Shown: positions 31,165-39,302 of the stretch, in pieces
How positions within the stretch are numbered: the stretch's first letter is position 1
How the letters are laid out: each line of letters begins with the position of its first letter
Origin: Aegicerativicinus sediminis
Lineage (GTDB): Bacteria; Bacteroidota; Bacteroidia; Flavobacteriales; Flavobacteriaceae
Direction of reading: 5' to 3'
DNA: 64,000 nt
NCBI RefSeq assembly: GCF_015476115.1
Contig: NZ_CP064295.1
Coordinates: 490,001-554,000 of the forward strand
Translations under genes and position numbers: made by a program
Notes under the pieces: generated by a model
Database searches by the model: none
What the model was told of the DNA's origin: nothing
Seen by the model: only the letters and a program-made list of their open reading frames with translations

Positions 31165-31698
31165 ATGAAAAAACTATTCAAAATTTTACCGCTTGCCCTA
31201 ATTGCCGTTTTCATGCTATCCTGCTCCAGTGTTCGCGTAGCAGCTGATTATGATAGGGCGGCAAATTTCGATCAATATAAATCTTTTGCATTTTACAAAC
31301 CTGGCATTGATAAGGCAGAAATTAGTGATTTAGACAAAAGACGTATTCTAAGAGCCATTGAAAGCGAATTGCTTAAAAAAGGGTTTTCAAAATCTGAAAA
31401 TCCAGATATGTTAGTAAGCCTATTTACCAAAGAACGCCAAAAAATAAATGTGTACAACAACGGTTGGGGTCCTTGGGGTTATGGATGGGGATGGGCTCCA
31501 TTCTATTATGGAAACTACAGTAATGTTTCAACTGAAACGGAGGGTGTTCTATATATTGACCTAATTGATGCCAATAAAAAAGAACTTGTATGGCAAGGAA
31601 TGGGAACTGGATACCTATCCAAAAATATGGATAAGAAAGAAGAGCGCATTAGAGAGTTTGTTGCAAAGATTATGGAAAAATATCCGCCACAACAATAA
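31165..31698 (+). CDS. DUF4136 lipoprotein
   Basis: A 177-residue lipoprotein. The chosen Met begins a standard lipoprotein signal (MKKLFKILPLA) with lipobox Cys in MLSCSS (about 20); the longer frame adds 27 residues before it. The mature part matches DUF4136: the ADYDRAANFDQYKSFAFY opening, a Gly/Trp/Tyr-rich loop (WGPWGYGWGWAPFYYG, about 96-111), and a final helix with IREFVAKIMEKYPP. Envelope protein of unknown role. Confidence 0.85.
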   Translation: MKKLFKILPLALIAVFMLSCSSVRVAADYDRAANFDQYKSFAFYKPGIDKAEISDLDKRRILRAIESELLKKGFSKSENPDMLVSLFTKERQKINVYNNGWGPWGYGWGWAPFYYGNYSNVSTETEGVLYIDLIDANKKELVWQGMGTGYLSKNMDKKEERIREFVAKIMEKYPPQQ

Positions 31699-31720
31699 CC
31701 TCTAATTCATATTCTAAGTT

Positions 31721-31750
31721 AAAAAGCACCAATATTGGTGCTTTTTTATT
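31721..31750 (+). terminator. terminator of the DUF4136 gene
   Basis: A perfect 26-base palindrome (13-bp arms 31721-31733 and 31734-31746, core GCACCAATATTGGTGC) ending in a T-run, 22 bases past the stop. Confidence 0.85.
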
Positions 31751-31775
31751 TGAAATACATTCCCGAATTCAATAA

Positions 31776-31807
31776 TTTCATCCCTTTTATACAATTCCCT
31801 ATCTTTG
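31776..31807 (+). promoter_or_regulatory. promoter of the SulP transporter gene
   Basis: TTTC (31776-31779), 20 bases, then TATCTTTG (31800-31807), 22 bases before the ATG at 31830. The -7 is an exact match; the -33 matches in three of four bases. Confidence 0.5.
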
Positions 31808-31829
31808 CCGGCTTTTAAAGGTGACACCA

Positions 31830-33497
31830 ATGAATCTTAAAAGCTTATCCCTCTCTCGACTCACACAAAATCCAAAAAATGATATTTTATCTGGAATTAC
31901 TGTAGCCTTAGCATTAGTGCCAGAGGCAGTCGCATTCGCTTTTGTGGCGGGTATTGATCCTTTAGTAGGACTTTATGGAGCCTTTATGATGGGGATTGTT
32001 ACAGCTATTTTTGGCGGTCGACCTGGTATGATCTCTGGTGCCACTGGTGCAATGGCCGTTGTAATGGTACATCTCATCCAAAAGGGCAACGAAGTTGGAT
32101 TAAACCTCTCTCAACCTGTAGAAAACCTCGGCCTTCAATGGCTATTCATAACCCTACTATTTGTTGGAATTATTCAAGCTGCAGCTGGGGTTTTTAAACT
32201 AGGGAAATTTGTACGACTTATTCCCCATCCCGTAATGCTTGGGTTTGTAAATGGCTTAGCAATTGTCATATTTCTTTCTCAATTAGGCATGTTCAAAGAA
32301 AGAGTAAATGGGGTAAGCCAATTTAAAGAAGGGATAGATTTGTGGCTAATGATTGGTTTAGTTGGCTTAACCATGTTTATAATGTACGTCCTCCCTAAAA
32401 TAACTAAAAAGATTCCTGCTGCCTTAACCGCAATAATAATCATCGCTGCGATAACCATTTTCGGTGATCTGGAGGTAAGCACCGTTGGAAGTTTTATTCG
32501 TGAGGGTGGAGGAAGCGGACTTAAAGGCAGCTTACCGAGTTTCCAAGCGCAAATATTTGGGCTATTAGAAACCATTAGCGGACATTGGGGAATGATCATT
32601 TCCACCGCATTCATATTGGCTGCAGTGGGTCTTATAGAATCTTTAATGACGCTAAATTTCATCGATGAACTAACAGACACAAGAGGAAATGGAAACAGGG
32701 AATGTATTGCTCAAGGAGGGGCCAATTTCCTGAACGGACTTTTTGGCGGCATGGGCGGTTGTGCTATGATTGGTCAGTCACTAATCAATATTAATTCTGG
32801 TGGGCTAGGCCGCCTGTCTGGCATTGTGGCGGCGGTACTCCTTCTCTGTTTTATACTTTTTGCAGCACCACTCATTGAACAAATTCCAATTGCAGCTTTG
32901 GTTGGTGTAATGTTTATGGTGGTTATAGGAACATTTGCATGGAGCAGTTTTAGAATTCTGAATAAAATTCCATTGTCGGATGCAATAGTTTTAATTGCGG
33001 TATCTGCCATTACGGTTTGGAAAGATTTGGCAATTGCTGTTTTTGCCGGTGTAATTATATCTGCTCTTGTTTTCGCTTGGAAAAATGCATTAATGATACG
33101 GGCAAGAAAACGATTCAGGGAGGATGGTACAAAAGTTTATGAAATTTGGGGGCCATTGTTTTTTGGATCCATACAGAATTTTACTGCAAAATTTGATGTT
33201 AAAAATGACCCTGATAAGGTTGAAATAGATTTTGTGGAATCGCGTGTAAGTGATCATTCTGCAGTTGAAGCTATATTCAATCTAGTAGAAAAATACCAAG
33301 CTGAAGGAAAATCTATCCACCTGAAACATTTAAGTGAAGACTGCAAAATTCTTTTGAAAAAGGCTAGCCCAAAATTTAAAGAAGTGATTATTGAAGACAT
33401 AGATGATCCACGCTACCACTTAGCTGCAGATCCCGAAAAATTTCCAAAGCGACTTTCAACTTATAATTTTGAATTAACCGAACGTTCAGTACATTAA
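31830..33497 (+). CDS. SulP-family anion transporter
   Basis: A 555-residue inner-membrane permease. The start of the core has the SulP signature (DILSGITVALALVPEAVAFA, about 20-39) and a MISGATGAMAVV segment, then about 10-12 hydrophobic segments to residue 420. A cytoplasmic STAS domain follows (about 440-540). SulP proteins carry sulfate, bicarbonate or other anions, often with sodium or proton; the substrate here is not certain. I prefer ATG 31830 to GTG 31821. The 3' end overlaps the convergent E1 gene by 12 bases. Confidence 0.9.
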   Translation: MNLKSLSLSRLTQNPKNDILSGITVALALVPEAVAFAFVAGIDPLVGLYGAFMMGIVTAIFGGRPGMISGATGAMAVVMVHLIQKGNEVGLNLSQPVENLGLQWLFITLLFVGIIQAAAGVFKLGKFVRLIPHPVMLGFVNGLAIVIFLSQLGMFKERVNGVSQFKEGIDLWLMIGLVGLTMFIMYVLPKITKKIPAALTAIIIIAAITIFGDLEVSTVGSFIREGGGSGLKGSLPSFQAQIFGLLETISGHWGMIISTAFILAAVGLIESLMTLNFIDELTDTRGNGNRECIAQGGANFLNGLFGGMGGCAMIGQSLININSGGLGRLSGIVAAVLLLCFILFAAPLIEQIPIAALVGVMFMVVIGTFAWSSFRILNKIPLSDAIVLIAVSAITVWKDLAIAVFAGVIISALVFAWKNALMIRARKRFREDGTKVYEIWGPLFFGSIQNFTAKFDVKNDPDKVEIDFVESRVSDHSAVEAIFNLVEKYQAEGKSIHLKHLSEDCKILLKKASPKFKEVIIEDIDDPRYHLAADPEKFPKRLSTYNFELTERSVH

Positions 33498-35558
33498 AAG
33501 TTCAGAAATCTTTTGCTGAACCTTTTCAGTTGAAGGAATCATCGTTTCTTCCAAAGTTGAATTTAATGGAATTGCCGGCATATTCTCACTACCAATTGTC
33601 ATAACAGGTGCGTCTAAATACCTAAAACATTCCTCCTGAATTTTTCCCGCAAGGGCTTGTGCAAAACTATTATTGATGGATTCTTCAGTCACTACCAAGC
33701 ATTTGCCCGTCTTTTTAACAGAATCAAAAATCGTCCGTTCATCTAAAGGATAAAGTGTCCTTAAATCAACTATTTCAATTTGGGACAGTAGCCCTAGGTT
33801 TTTTGACGCATTAATGGCCCAATGAACACCCATTCCGTAGGTTATTACACTAACTGTTTCCTCCAATTCTTGACCCCAAATTTCCTGCACAATATAAGCC
33901 CTCCCAAATGGCAAAACATAATCTTCATCAGGTACTTTAGAAGTCGCCATCTTGGTTCCAGGCACTTTACTCCAATACAATCCCTTATGCTCAAAAATAA
34001 CCACTGGATTTGGGTCATAATATGCTGCTTTCAAAAGACCTTTTAAATCGGCCCCATTACTCGGATAAGCAATTTTAATTCCTCGAATGTTCGAGACTAC
34101 TGATTCCACAGATGAAGAATGGTAGGGCCCACCACTCCCGTAAGCCCCAATTGGAACACGAAGAACCATACTCACCGGCCATTTGCCATTACTTAGATAA
34201 CAACTTCTACTTACCTCTGTAAAAAGTTGATTGAGCCCCGGCCAAATATAATCCGCGAACTGAACTTCAACTATAGGTTTCAATCCAACCGCGCTCATCC
34301 CAACTGTACTTCCGACAATAAACGCCTCTTGAATTGGAGTATTGAAAACGCGCTCGTCTCCAAATTTTTGGGCCAAAGTGGCCGCTTCACGAAAAACTCC
34401 CCCCAATCTTCCTCCAACATCTTGGCCATACAACAAACACTCGGGATGTTTGCGCATAAGTTCCTCAACCGCAAAAAGGGCACAATCTACCATTACAGCT
34501 TCATCAGCCTGTTCAGGTTTACGAATGCCTTTTTCTTCCGTTATAGGTGTTGGTTCAAAATCATGAGTAAACAAATCTTCCGGACTTGGATTTTCTGCAT
34601 TTTTTGCAGTCTTAAAATCTGATAAAACCTGCTCTATTGCTCTACCTTCAATAGCGTTCAATTCAGAATCAATAAACCCATTTTCCAATAAAAACTCTCG
34701 TAATTTTGGATATGGATCTTGTGTTTTCGCTTCGTCTAAATCGTCTCTGTACCATTCCATTCGCACGCCAGATGTATGATGGTTCAGCAATGGGACTTTG
34801 GCATGAACCAAAAATGGGCGACGCTCCTTCCTGATTTTATCAATTATTTTTGAAATTGAATTATAGCACTCTTCAAAATTTGTCCCATCGATACTAATTG
34901 CTTCCAAACCTTTAAAACCTTTTGCATAATCAAAAGCGGATTGCGCGCGTGTTTCCTTTTCGTTAGCTGAAATATCCCAACCATTGTCTTGAACTAAATA
35001 CAAAATGGGTAATTTCTTTAAAACAGCCATTTGAAAAGCCTCCGACACCTCTCCTTCGGTAATTGAGGCATCTCCATACGAACAAACAGTTATTGGGGCT
35101 TTATCGGAGTTGTACAACGGATGATTTTCCAATAATTCTCCACCAACTTTTTCGATATAATTCATCCCCATTGCAACACCAGTCGCCGGAATAGCTTGCA
35201 TTCCTGTGGCTGAAGATTGGTGTGGAATTTTGGGCTTATCGTCATCCTTTAAACTAGGGTGACAATAATAAGCTCTTCCACCCGAAAACGGATCGTCTCT
35301 TTTAGCTAGCAATTGTAGCATTAAATCATAGGGACGCATACCTATAGAAAGCAACATACTATCATCCCTATAATAAGGAAAAACATAGTCTTGAGGTAAC
35401 AATTGCAGGCCTACCGCAATTTGAATAACCTCATGTCCACGAGATGTGGCATGTACATATTTAGAAACTTCCTTAAAATTTTCCTCATATAGTTCAGTCA
35501 TTGCCTTTGCCGTGCAAAGCAACTCAAAACTCTTTTTCAGAAGGGATTTTTCCATCAA
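33486..35558 (-). CDS. 2-oxoacid dehydrogenase E1, fused alpha and beta subunits
   Basis: A 690-residue thiamine-diphosphate enzyme that decarboxylates a 2-oxoacid and passes the acyl group to lipoyl-E2. The alpha part (about 1-330) has the ThDP motif GDASITEGEVSEAF followed by an NGWDIS segment. The beta part (about 345-690) has LLYGQDVGGRLGGVFR, the PIQEAFIVG segment and a C-terminal transketolase-like domain. Fused E1 is common in Bacteroidota and is usually annotated as branched-chain 2-oxoisovalerate dehydrogenase. Its position at the end of the paa operon suggests phenylpyruvate as an alternative substrate (inference). No E3 is nearby, so E3 is shared. It overlaps the aminotransferase gene by 4 bases. 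Confidence 0.88.
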   Translation of the reverse strand: MMEKSLLKKSFELLCTAKAMTELYEENFKEVSKYVHATSRGHEVIQIAVGLQLLPQDYVFPYYRDDSMLLSIGMRPYDLMLQLLAKRDDPFSGGRAYYCHPSLKDDDKPKIPHQSSATGMQAIPATGVAMGMNYIEKVGGELLENHPLYNSDKAPITVCSYGDASITEGEVSEAFQMAVLKKLPILYLVQDNGWDISANEKETRAQSAFDYAKGFKGLEAISIDGTNFEECYNSISKIIDKIRKERRPFLVHAKVPLLNHHTSGVRMEWYRDDLDEAKTQDPYPKLREFLLENGFIDSELNAIEGRAIEQVLSDFKTAKNAENPSPEDLFTHDFEPTPITEEKGIRKPEQADEAVMVDCALFAVEELMRKHPECLLYGQDVGGRLGGVFREAATLAQKFGDERVFNTPIQEAFIVGSTVGMSAVGLKPIVEVQFADYIWPGLNQLFTEVSRSCYLSNGKWPVSMVLRVPIGAYGSGGPYHSSSVESVVSNIRGIKIAYPSNGADLKGLLKAAYYDPNPVVIFEHKGLYWSKVPGTKMATSKVPDEDYVLPFGRAYIVQEIWGQELEETVSVITYGMGVHWAINASKNLGLLSQIEIVDLRTLYPLDERTIFDSVKKTGKCLVVTEESINNSFAQALAGKIQEECFRYLDAPVMTIGSENMPAIPLNSTLEETMIPSTEKVQQKISELLMY

Positions 35559-36634
35559 ACCAAAGCTTCATTAACTTCAACAACCCAGTTGAATTTATCT
35601 TCTATTTTCCCTGTTTTTATTTGGTGTAACTTTTCTTTTATATTTTTTGCCACAGGATTGTCTTCAGACAACTTTAAATAGTCATTTCCAATAGCAATAC
35701 CTTCAATAAAGGTAATGCCTACTGCCGTACCGGTGCCAAAAGCTTCTTTCAATTGCCCTGTAACATGAGCCTCTTTAATTTCATCAATTGAAATCAGTTT
35801 TTCTTTAATTCTATAACCTTCAGATCTTAATAATTGAATAACACTATCTCTGGTAATTCCAGCAAGTATAGACCCATCTAATTTTGGGGTGATAAAATCG
35901 TCACCAATCTGGAAGAATATATTCATTGTACCAACTTCCTGAATATACTTATGGTCATGGGCATCTAACCATAATACTTGATCATATCCTTCATTCTTTG
36001 CAATTTCTGTAGGTTTAATGGCTGCCGCATAATTACCTGCAGCTTTCGCTTCTCCCGTTCCTCCATGGGCCGCCCTAATATATTGTGGTTCTGCTTTAAG
36101 CTTAATTCGCTTTGAAAAAATTGGACTGGATGGGGAAGCTATTATTATAAATTTGAAGGAAGTAGCAGCACGCATCCCTATAAATGCCTCATCAGCAAAC
36201 ATAAACGGACGCAAATATAGGGCACTACCTTCATCAGTTGGTATCCAAGCCTGATCGGTTGCTACTAAATGCTTTAGACCTTCAACAAATAACTCTTCAG
36301 GAAAGCCAGGCATACCCATACGATCCGCACTTTTATTCAGGCGTTTAGCATTCATTTCCGGTCGAAATAAAATAGGTTGTCCCTCTAAATTTTTATAGGC
36401 TTTCATTCCTTCAAATATGGCCTGGCCATAATGTAAAGCCATAGCTGCCGGATGCGTTGGTACCAAATGCAATGGTTCTACCCGTGGATCATGCCAAGCT
36501 CCATCCTTATAATCACACACAAACATATGGTCCGTAAAAGTCTTTCCTAGAGGAATATTATTAAAATCGAGTTGATCGATTCTTGATTTTTTAACCAATT
36601 CAGTCGCTATTAAATATCGCATATCATTAATCAT
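35555..36634 (-). CDS. ilvE: branched-chain/aromatic amino acid aminotransferase (class IV)
   Basis: A 359-residue fold-type IV PLP transaminase of the BCAT2/eukaryotic-like group. The PLP Lys is about Lys-197 in GTGEAKAAGNY; other hallmarks are YGQAIFEGMKAY (about 69-80) and YIQEVGTMN. Normal role: reversible transfer of the amino group of Leu, Ile, Val (and often Phe) to 2-oxoglutarate. Lying between E2 and E1, it would supply the 2-oxoacid they use. In a paa operon that may be phenylpyruvate from phenylalanine (inference). The start codon shares one base with the E2 stop. Met-5 is an alternative start. Confidence 0.85.
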   Translation of the reverse strand: MINDMRYLIATELVKKSRIDQLDFNNIPLGKTFTDHMFVCDYKDGAWHDPRVEPLHLVPTHPAAMALHYGQAIFEGMKAYKNLEGQPILFRPEMNAKRLNKSADRMGMPGFPEELFVEGLKHLVATDQAWIPTDEGSALYLRPFMFADEAFIGMRAATSFKFIIIASPSSPIFSKRIKLKAEPQYIRAAHGGTGEAKAAGNYAAAIKPTEIAKNEGYDQVLWLDAHDHKYIQEVGTMNIFFQIGDDFITPKLDGSILAGITRDSVIQLLRSEGYRIKEKLISIDEIKEAHVTGQLKEAFGTGTAVGITFIEGIAIGNDYLKLSEDNPVAKNIKEKLHQIKTGKIEDKFNWVVEVNEALV

Positions 36635-37920
36635 TAAATTGTTCTACTACTGTCAAAATTTTCGAGATTATCAGCAATTCGACGAAGGAAACTACCTCCC
36701 AAATATCCATCTACAGCACGATGATCGAAAGAGAGTGAGAGGTACATCATACTTCTAATCGCAATTTCATCCCCTCTATCTGATTCAATAACCTCAGGAC
36801 GTTTCTTAATAATTCCTAAAGCTAATATGGCTACTTCTGGTTGGTTAATAATTGGAGTTCCCATTAGACTTCCAAATGTTCCAACGTTGGATATGGTGAA
36901 TGTACTTCCCTTTACTTCTTCAGCGCTTAAAGAATTTGTTCTTGCTTTTTCAGAAAGCAAATTCACCTCAGATGCCAATATTTCAATAGGTTTTTCGCCT
37001 GTATTTTTAATTACTGGAACAATCAAATTTCCGGATGGAAGTGCTGTTGCCATACCAATATTTATGTATGGTTTCACAATTAAGGTAGTTCCATCAATTG
37101 AAGAATTGATATTCGGGAAATCCTTAATTGCTGCTGTTACCGCTTCTATAAATAATGGGGTAAACGTTAATTTTTCACCATACTTATTTTGAAAATCGTC
37201 TTTAACCTTATTTCGCCAAGCAACCAATTCGGTAACATCCGCCTCGACATAAGCCGTTACATGCGGAGAAGTATGTTTGGAATAAACCATATGGTCGGCT
37301 ATCATCTGCCGCATACGATCCATCTCTACTCGCCTTCCCTCTCCTAAATCGAATTTTAAGTTAGGGATAGAAAATTGAGGCTTGGGACTTTCAGCAAATT
37401 TGTATGGGCGACCTTCTTCAATATAAGCAAACACATCACTTTTTCTGAGTCGGCCATCATTACCTGTGGATGGAATCCTACTCAATTCCTCAAAACTAAT
37501 GCGGTGTTCTCTGGCTATAGAGAGAATCAATGGTGAGAAAAAAGTGTTGTTTGAAAGTCGAGCAACAGGAGGTTGCTCGACCTTCGAAACAGGATTTGAG
37601 TTAATTTGAATTATTGAATTTTCTTTTTCCTCTAATTTATCTTTACGATTCGATTCTTTCTTGGTTTCATTCCCTTCTTCTGAAGTTTCTATGATCGCGA
37701 TAACCTGTCCAACCGGAACCACATCTTTAGATTTTGCTTGAAATTTAATAATTGAACCACTTACAGGTGCAGGAACTTCATTATCCACTTTGTCCGTTGC
37801 CACCTCAACTAAAATATCCCCTTTTGAAAAAGATTCGCCTTCAGAAACCAACCAATTAAGAATGGTTCCTTCAGAAATACTTTCACCCATTTTGGGCATT
37901 TTGAATTCAAATTGAGACAT
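36634..37920 (-). CDS. 2-oxoacid dehydrogenase E2, lipoyl acyltransferase
   Basis: A 428-residue dihydrolipoamide acyltransferase. The N-terminal lipoyl domain (1-75) carries the lipoylated Lys-44 in ATDKVDNE. A charged linker (about 80-125), an E3/E1-binding domain (about 128-168, FFSPLILSIAREHRISFEEL) and a catalytic domain (about 200-428) with SFDHRAVDGYLGG follow. It moves the acyl group from E1 to coenzyme A; branched-chain type by general appearance. Its ATG lies 1 base from an 18-bp palindrome matching the paaE operator, suggesting it is regulated with paa. Confidence 0.92.
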   Translation of the reverse strand: MSQFEFKMPKMGESISEGTILNWLVSEGESFSKGDILVEVATDKVDNEVPAPVSGSIIKFQAKSKDVVPVGQVIAIIETSEEGNETKKESNRKDKLEEKENSIIQINSNPVSKVEQPPVARLSNNTFFSPLILSIAREHRISFEELSRIPSTGNDGRLRKSDVFAYIEEGRPYKFAESPKPQFSIPNLKFDLGEGRRVEMDRMRQMIADHMVYSKHTSPHVTAYVEADVTELVAWRNKVKDDFQNKYGEKLTFTPLFIEAVTAAIKDFPNINSSIDGTTLIVKPYINIGMATALPSGNLIVPVIKNTGEKPIEILASEVNLLSEKARTNSLSAEEVKGSTFTISNVGTFGSLMGTPIINQPEVAILALGIIKKRPEVIESDRGDEIAIRSMMYLSLSFDHRAVDGYLGGSFLRRIADNLENFDSSRTI

Positions 37921-37921
37921 T

Positions 37922-37939
37922 AACTAATGTTTGTTAGTT
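37922..37939. promoter_or_regulatory. second putative TetR operator (before the E2 gene)
   Basis: AACTAATGTTTGTTAGTT is a palindrome with 7-base arms and one mismatch, identical in 17 of 18 positions to the site before paaE. It covers the last codons and stop of paaY and ends just before the E2 ATG. No good -7 element is placed beside it as in the first copy, so it may block an internal promoter that I cannot see or act on elongation. Confidence 0.5.
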
Positions 37940-38532
37940 TTATTAAAAAATTCTTTTAATGTGCTATAATATGAAGGCTGCATTTCTAAATCTTTGGGGA
38001 TTTTCCTTAATGGTGCAACCTCATGTAAACTTTCCTTACAATCTTTTGGCAATTGTTGATACAATTCCGTCCCTTTTGTTTTCCATGCAATCATCTCATC
38101 AGTAACCTCTTTAATAATTTTGGCTGGATTACCCACCACCAAACTTCGTTTTGGTATAAGCATTTCGGCAGGGACAAATGCCATTGCTCCAATAATACTT
38201 TCATCTCCTACTTCGGAATCATCCATGATAACGGAATTCATTCCGATTAAACAGTTCCGACCCAAATTTGCACCATGAATAATCGCACCATGACCAATAT
38301 GAGCACTCTCCTTTAAAACAATACTTTTCCCAGGAAACATATGCACGGTACAGTTTTCTTGTACGTTTACCCCATCCTCTATAACAATCTGACCCCAATC
38401 TCCACGAATTGCAGCACCTGGTCCGATGTAACAATTTTTTCCAATTATTACATTCCCGGTAACTGCAGCCAATGGATGCACAAAACTGCTTTCGTCAACA
38501 ATGGGTATATAGCCTTTAAAACTGTAAATCAT
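37924..38532 (-). CDS. paaY: PaaY-type hexapeptide-repeat thioesterase
   Basis: A 202-residue left-handed beta-helix protein of the gamma-carbonic-anhydrase-like family. Repeats such as VTGNVIIGKNCYIGPGAAIRGD and the metal-site His residues in IGHGAIIHGANLG (about 81-92) are visible. PaaY hydrolyses dead-end CoA esters formed when the epoxide or ring-cleavage intermediates go astray, freeing coenzyme A. It lies 11 bases after the crotonase start side and three bases before the E2 gene. Its 3' end contains the second TetR-like palindrome. Confidence 0.88.
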   Translation of the reverse strand: MIYSFKGYIPIVDESSFVHPLAAVTGNVIIGKNCYIGPGAAIRGDWGQIVIEDGVNVQENCTVHMFPGKSIVLKESAHIGHGAIIHGANLGRNCLIGMNSVIMDDSEVGDESIIGAMAFVPAEMLIPKRSLVVGNPAKIIKEVTDEMIAWKTKGTELYQQLPKDCKESLHEVAPLRKIPKDLEMQPSYYSTLKEFFNKTNKH

Positions 38533-38543
38533 TTTAGGACAAC

Positions 38544-39302
38544 CTATTTAAATCGTTTCAATGTTTCCTTGGTAAATTCACTTAAAACTAATCTGCCGCT
38601 GATGGCAGCTCGTTCTGCCAGCAATTCATCCCAATTTTCGGTGCCTTTCCATAACACATTCTTAATCTCCTTCATGGCTTCAGGATTACAAGCACATAAA
38701 TTTTCTGCCAATGATAAAATGGCGCCATCCATCTCATCAGCGGAATCATAAACTTGCATGAATAAACCTTTTGATTGTGCCCATTTTGGTTCGTAAAAAG
38801 TATTTGCATCAATCGCAATTTGCGACAACGCACTGACACCAATTTTACGTTCAATTGCCGGACCAACCACAAATGGACCAATGCCTACATTAAGTTCACT
38901 CAACTTTATTGCAGCATATTTTGTAGCAAAACAATAATCTGTAGCCGCTGCCAAACCCACACCACCGCCAACAGTTTTACCTTGAATTCTACCGATAATT
39001 AATTTGGAACATTTCCGCATAGCATTAATTACATTGGCAAAACCAGAAAAGAACTTCTTTCCAGTTTCCTCGTCATTTATGGAAATTAATTCATTAAAAC
39101 TTGCACCAGCACAAAAAGTTCTATCCCCACCACTTTTTAAAACAATAATTTTAATGTCATCATTTACATCTGCATCGCTAATGGTTTTGGCCAGCTCAGC
39201 CAACAAGTCAGATGGCAAAGAATTTTGGGCAGGATGAAAAAACTCAATATATCCTACTGCATTTTCTATAGTAAGTTTTACGTATGGTTCTGTTTTATTC
39301 AT
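38544..39302 (-). CDS. crotonase-family protein (enoyl-CoA hydratase-like)
   Basis: A 252-residue crotonase-fold enzyme, probably acting on a CoA intermediate of phenylacetate breakdown, in the place where paaF would be expected. The oxyanion-hole segments CAGASFNEL and VGGGVGLAAATD are present. At the two catalytic Glu positions of classical hydratases it has Gly-116 (GGGVG) and Glu-136 (LSELNVG), so only the second Glu remains, similar to methylglutaconyl-CoA hydratase-type sequences and unlike PaaF. I start at ATG 39302, which overlaps the paaZ stop (ATGA); the longer frame adds 19 residues with no homology. Confidence 0.8.
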   Translation of the reverse strand: MNKTEPYVKLTIENAVGYIEFFHPAQNSLPSDLLAELAKTISDADVNDDIKIIVLKSGGDRTFCAGASFNELISINDEETGKKFFSGFANVINAMRKCSKLIIGRIQGKTVGGGVGLAAATDYCFATKYAAIKLSELNVGIGPFVVGPAIERKIGVSALSQIAIDANTFYEPKWAQSKGLFMQVYDSADEMDGAILSLAENLCACNPEAMKEIKNVLWKGTENWDELLAERAAISGRLVLSEFTKETLKRFK

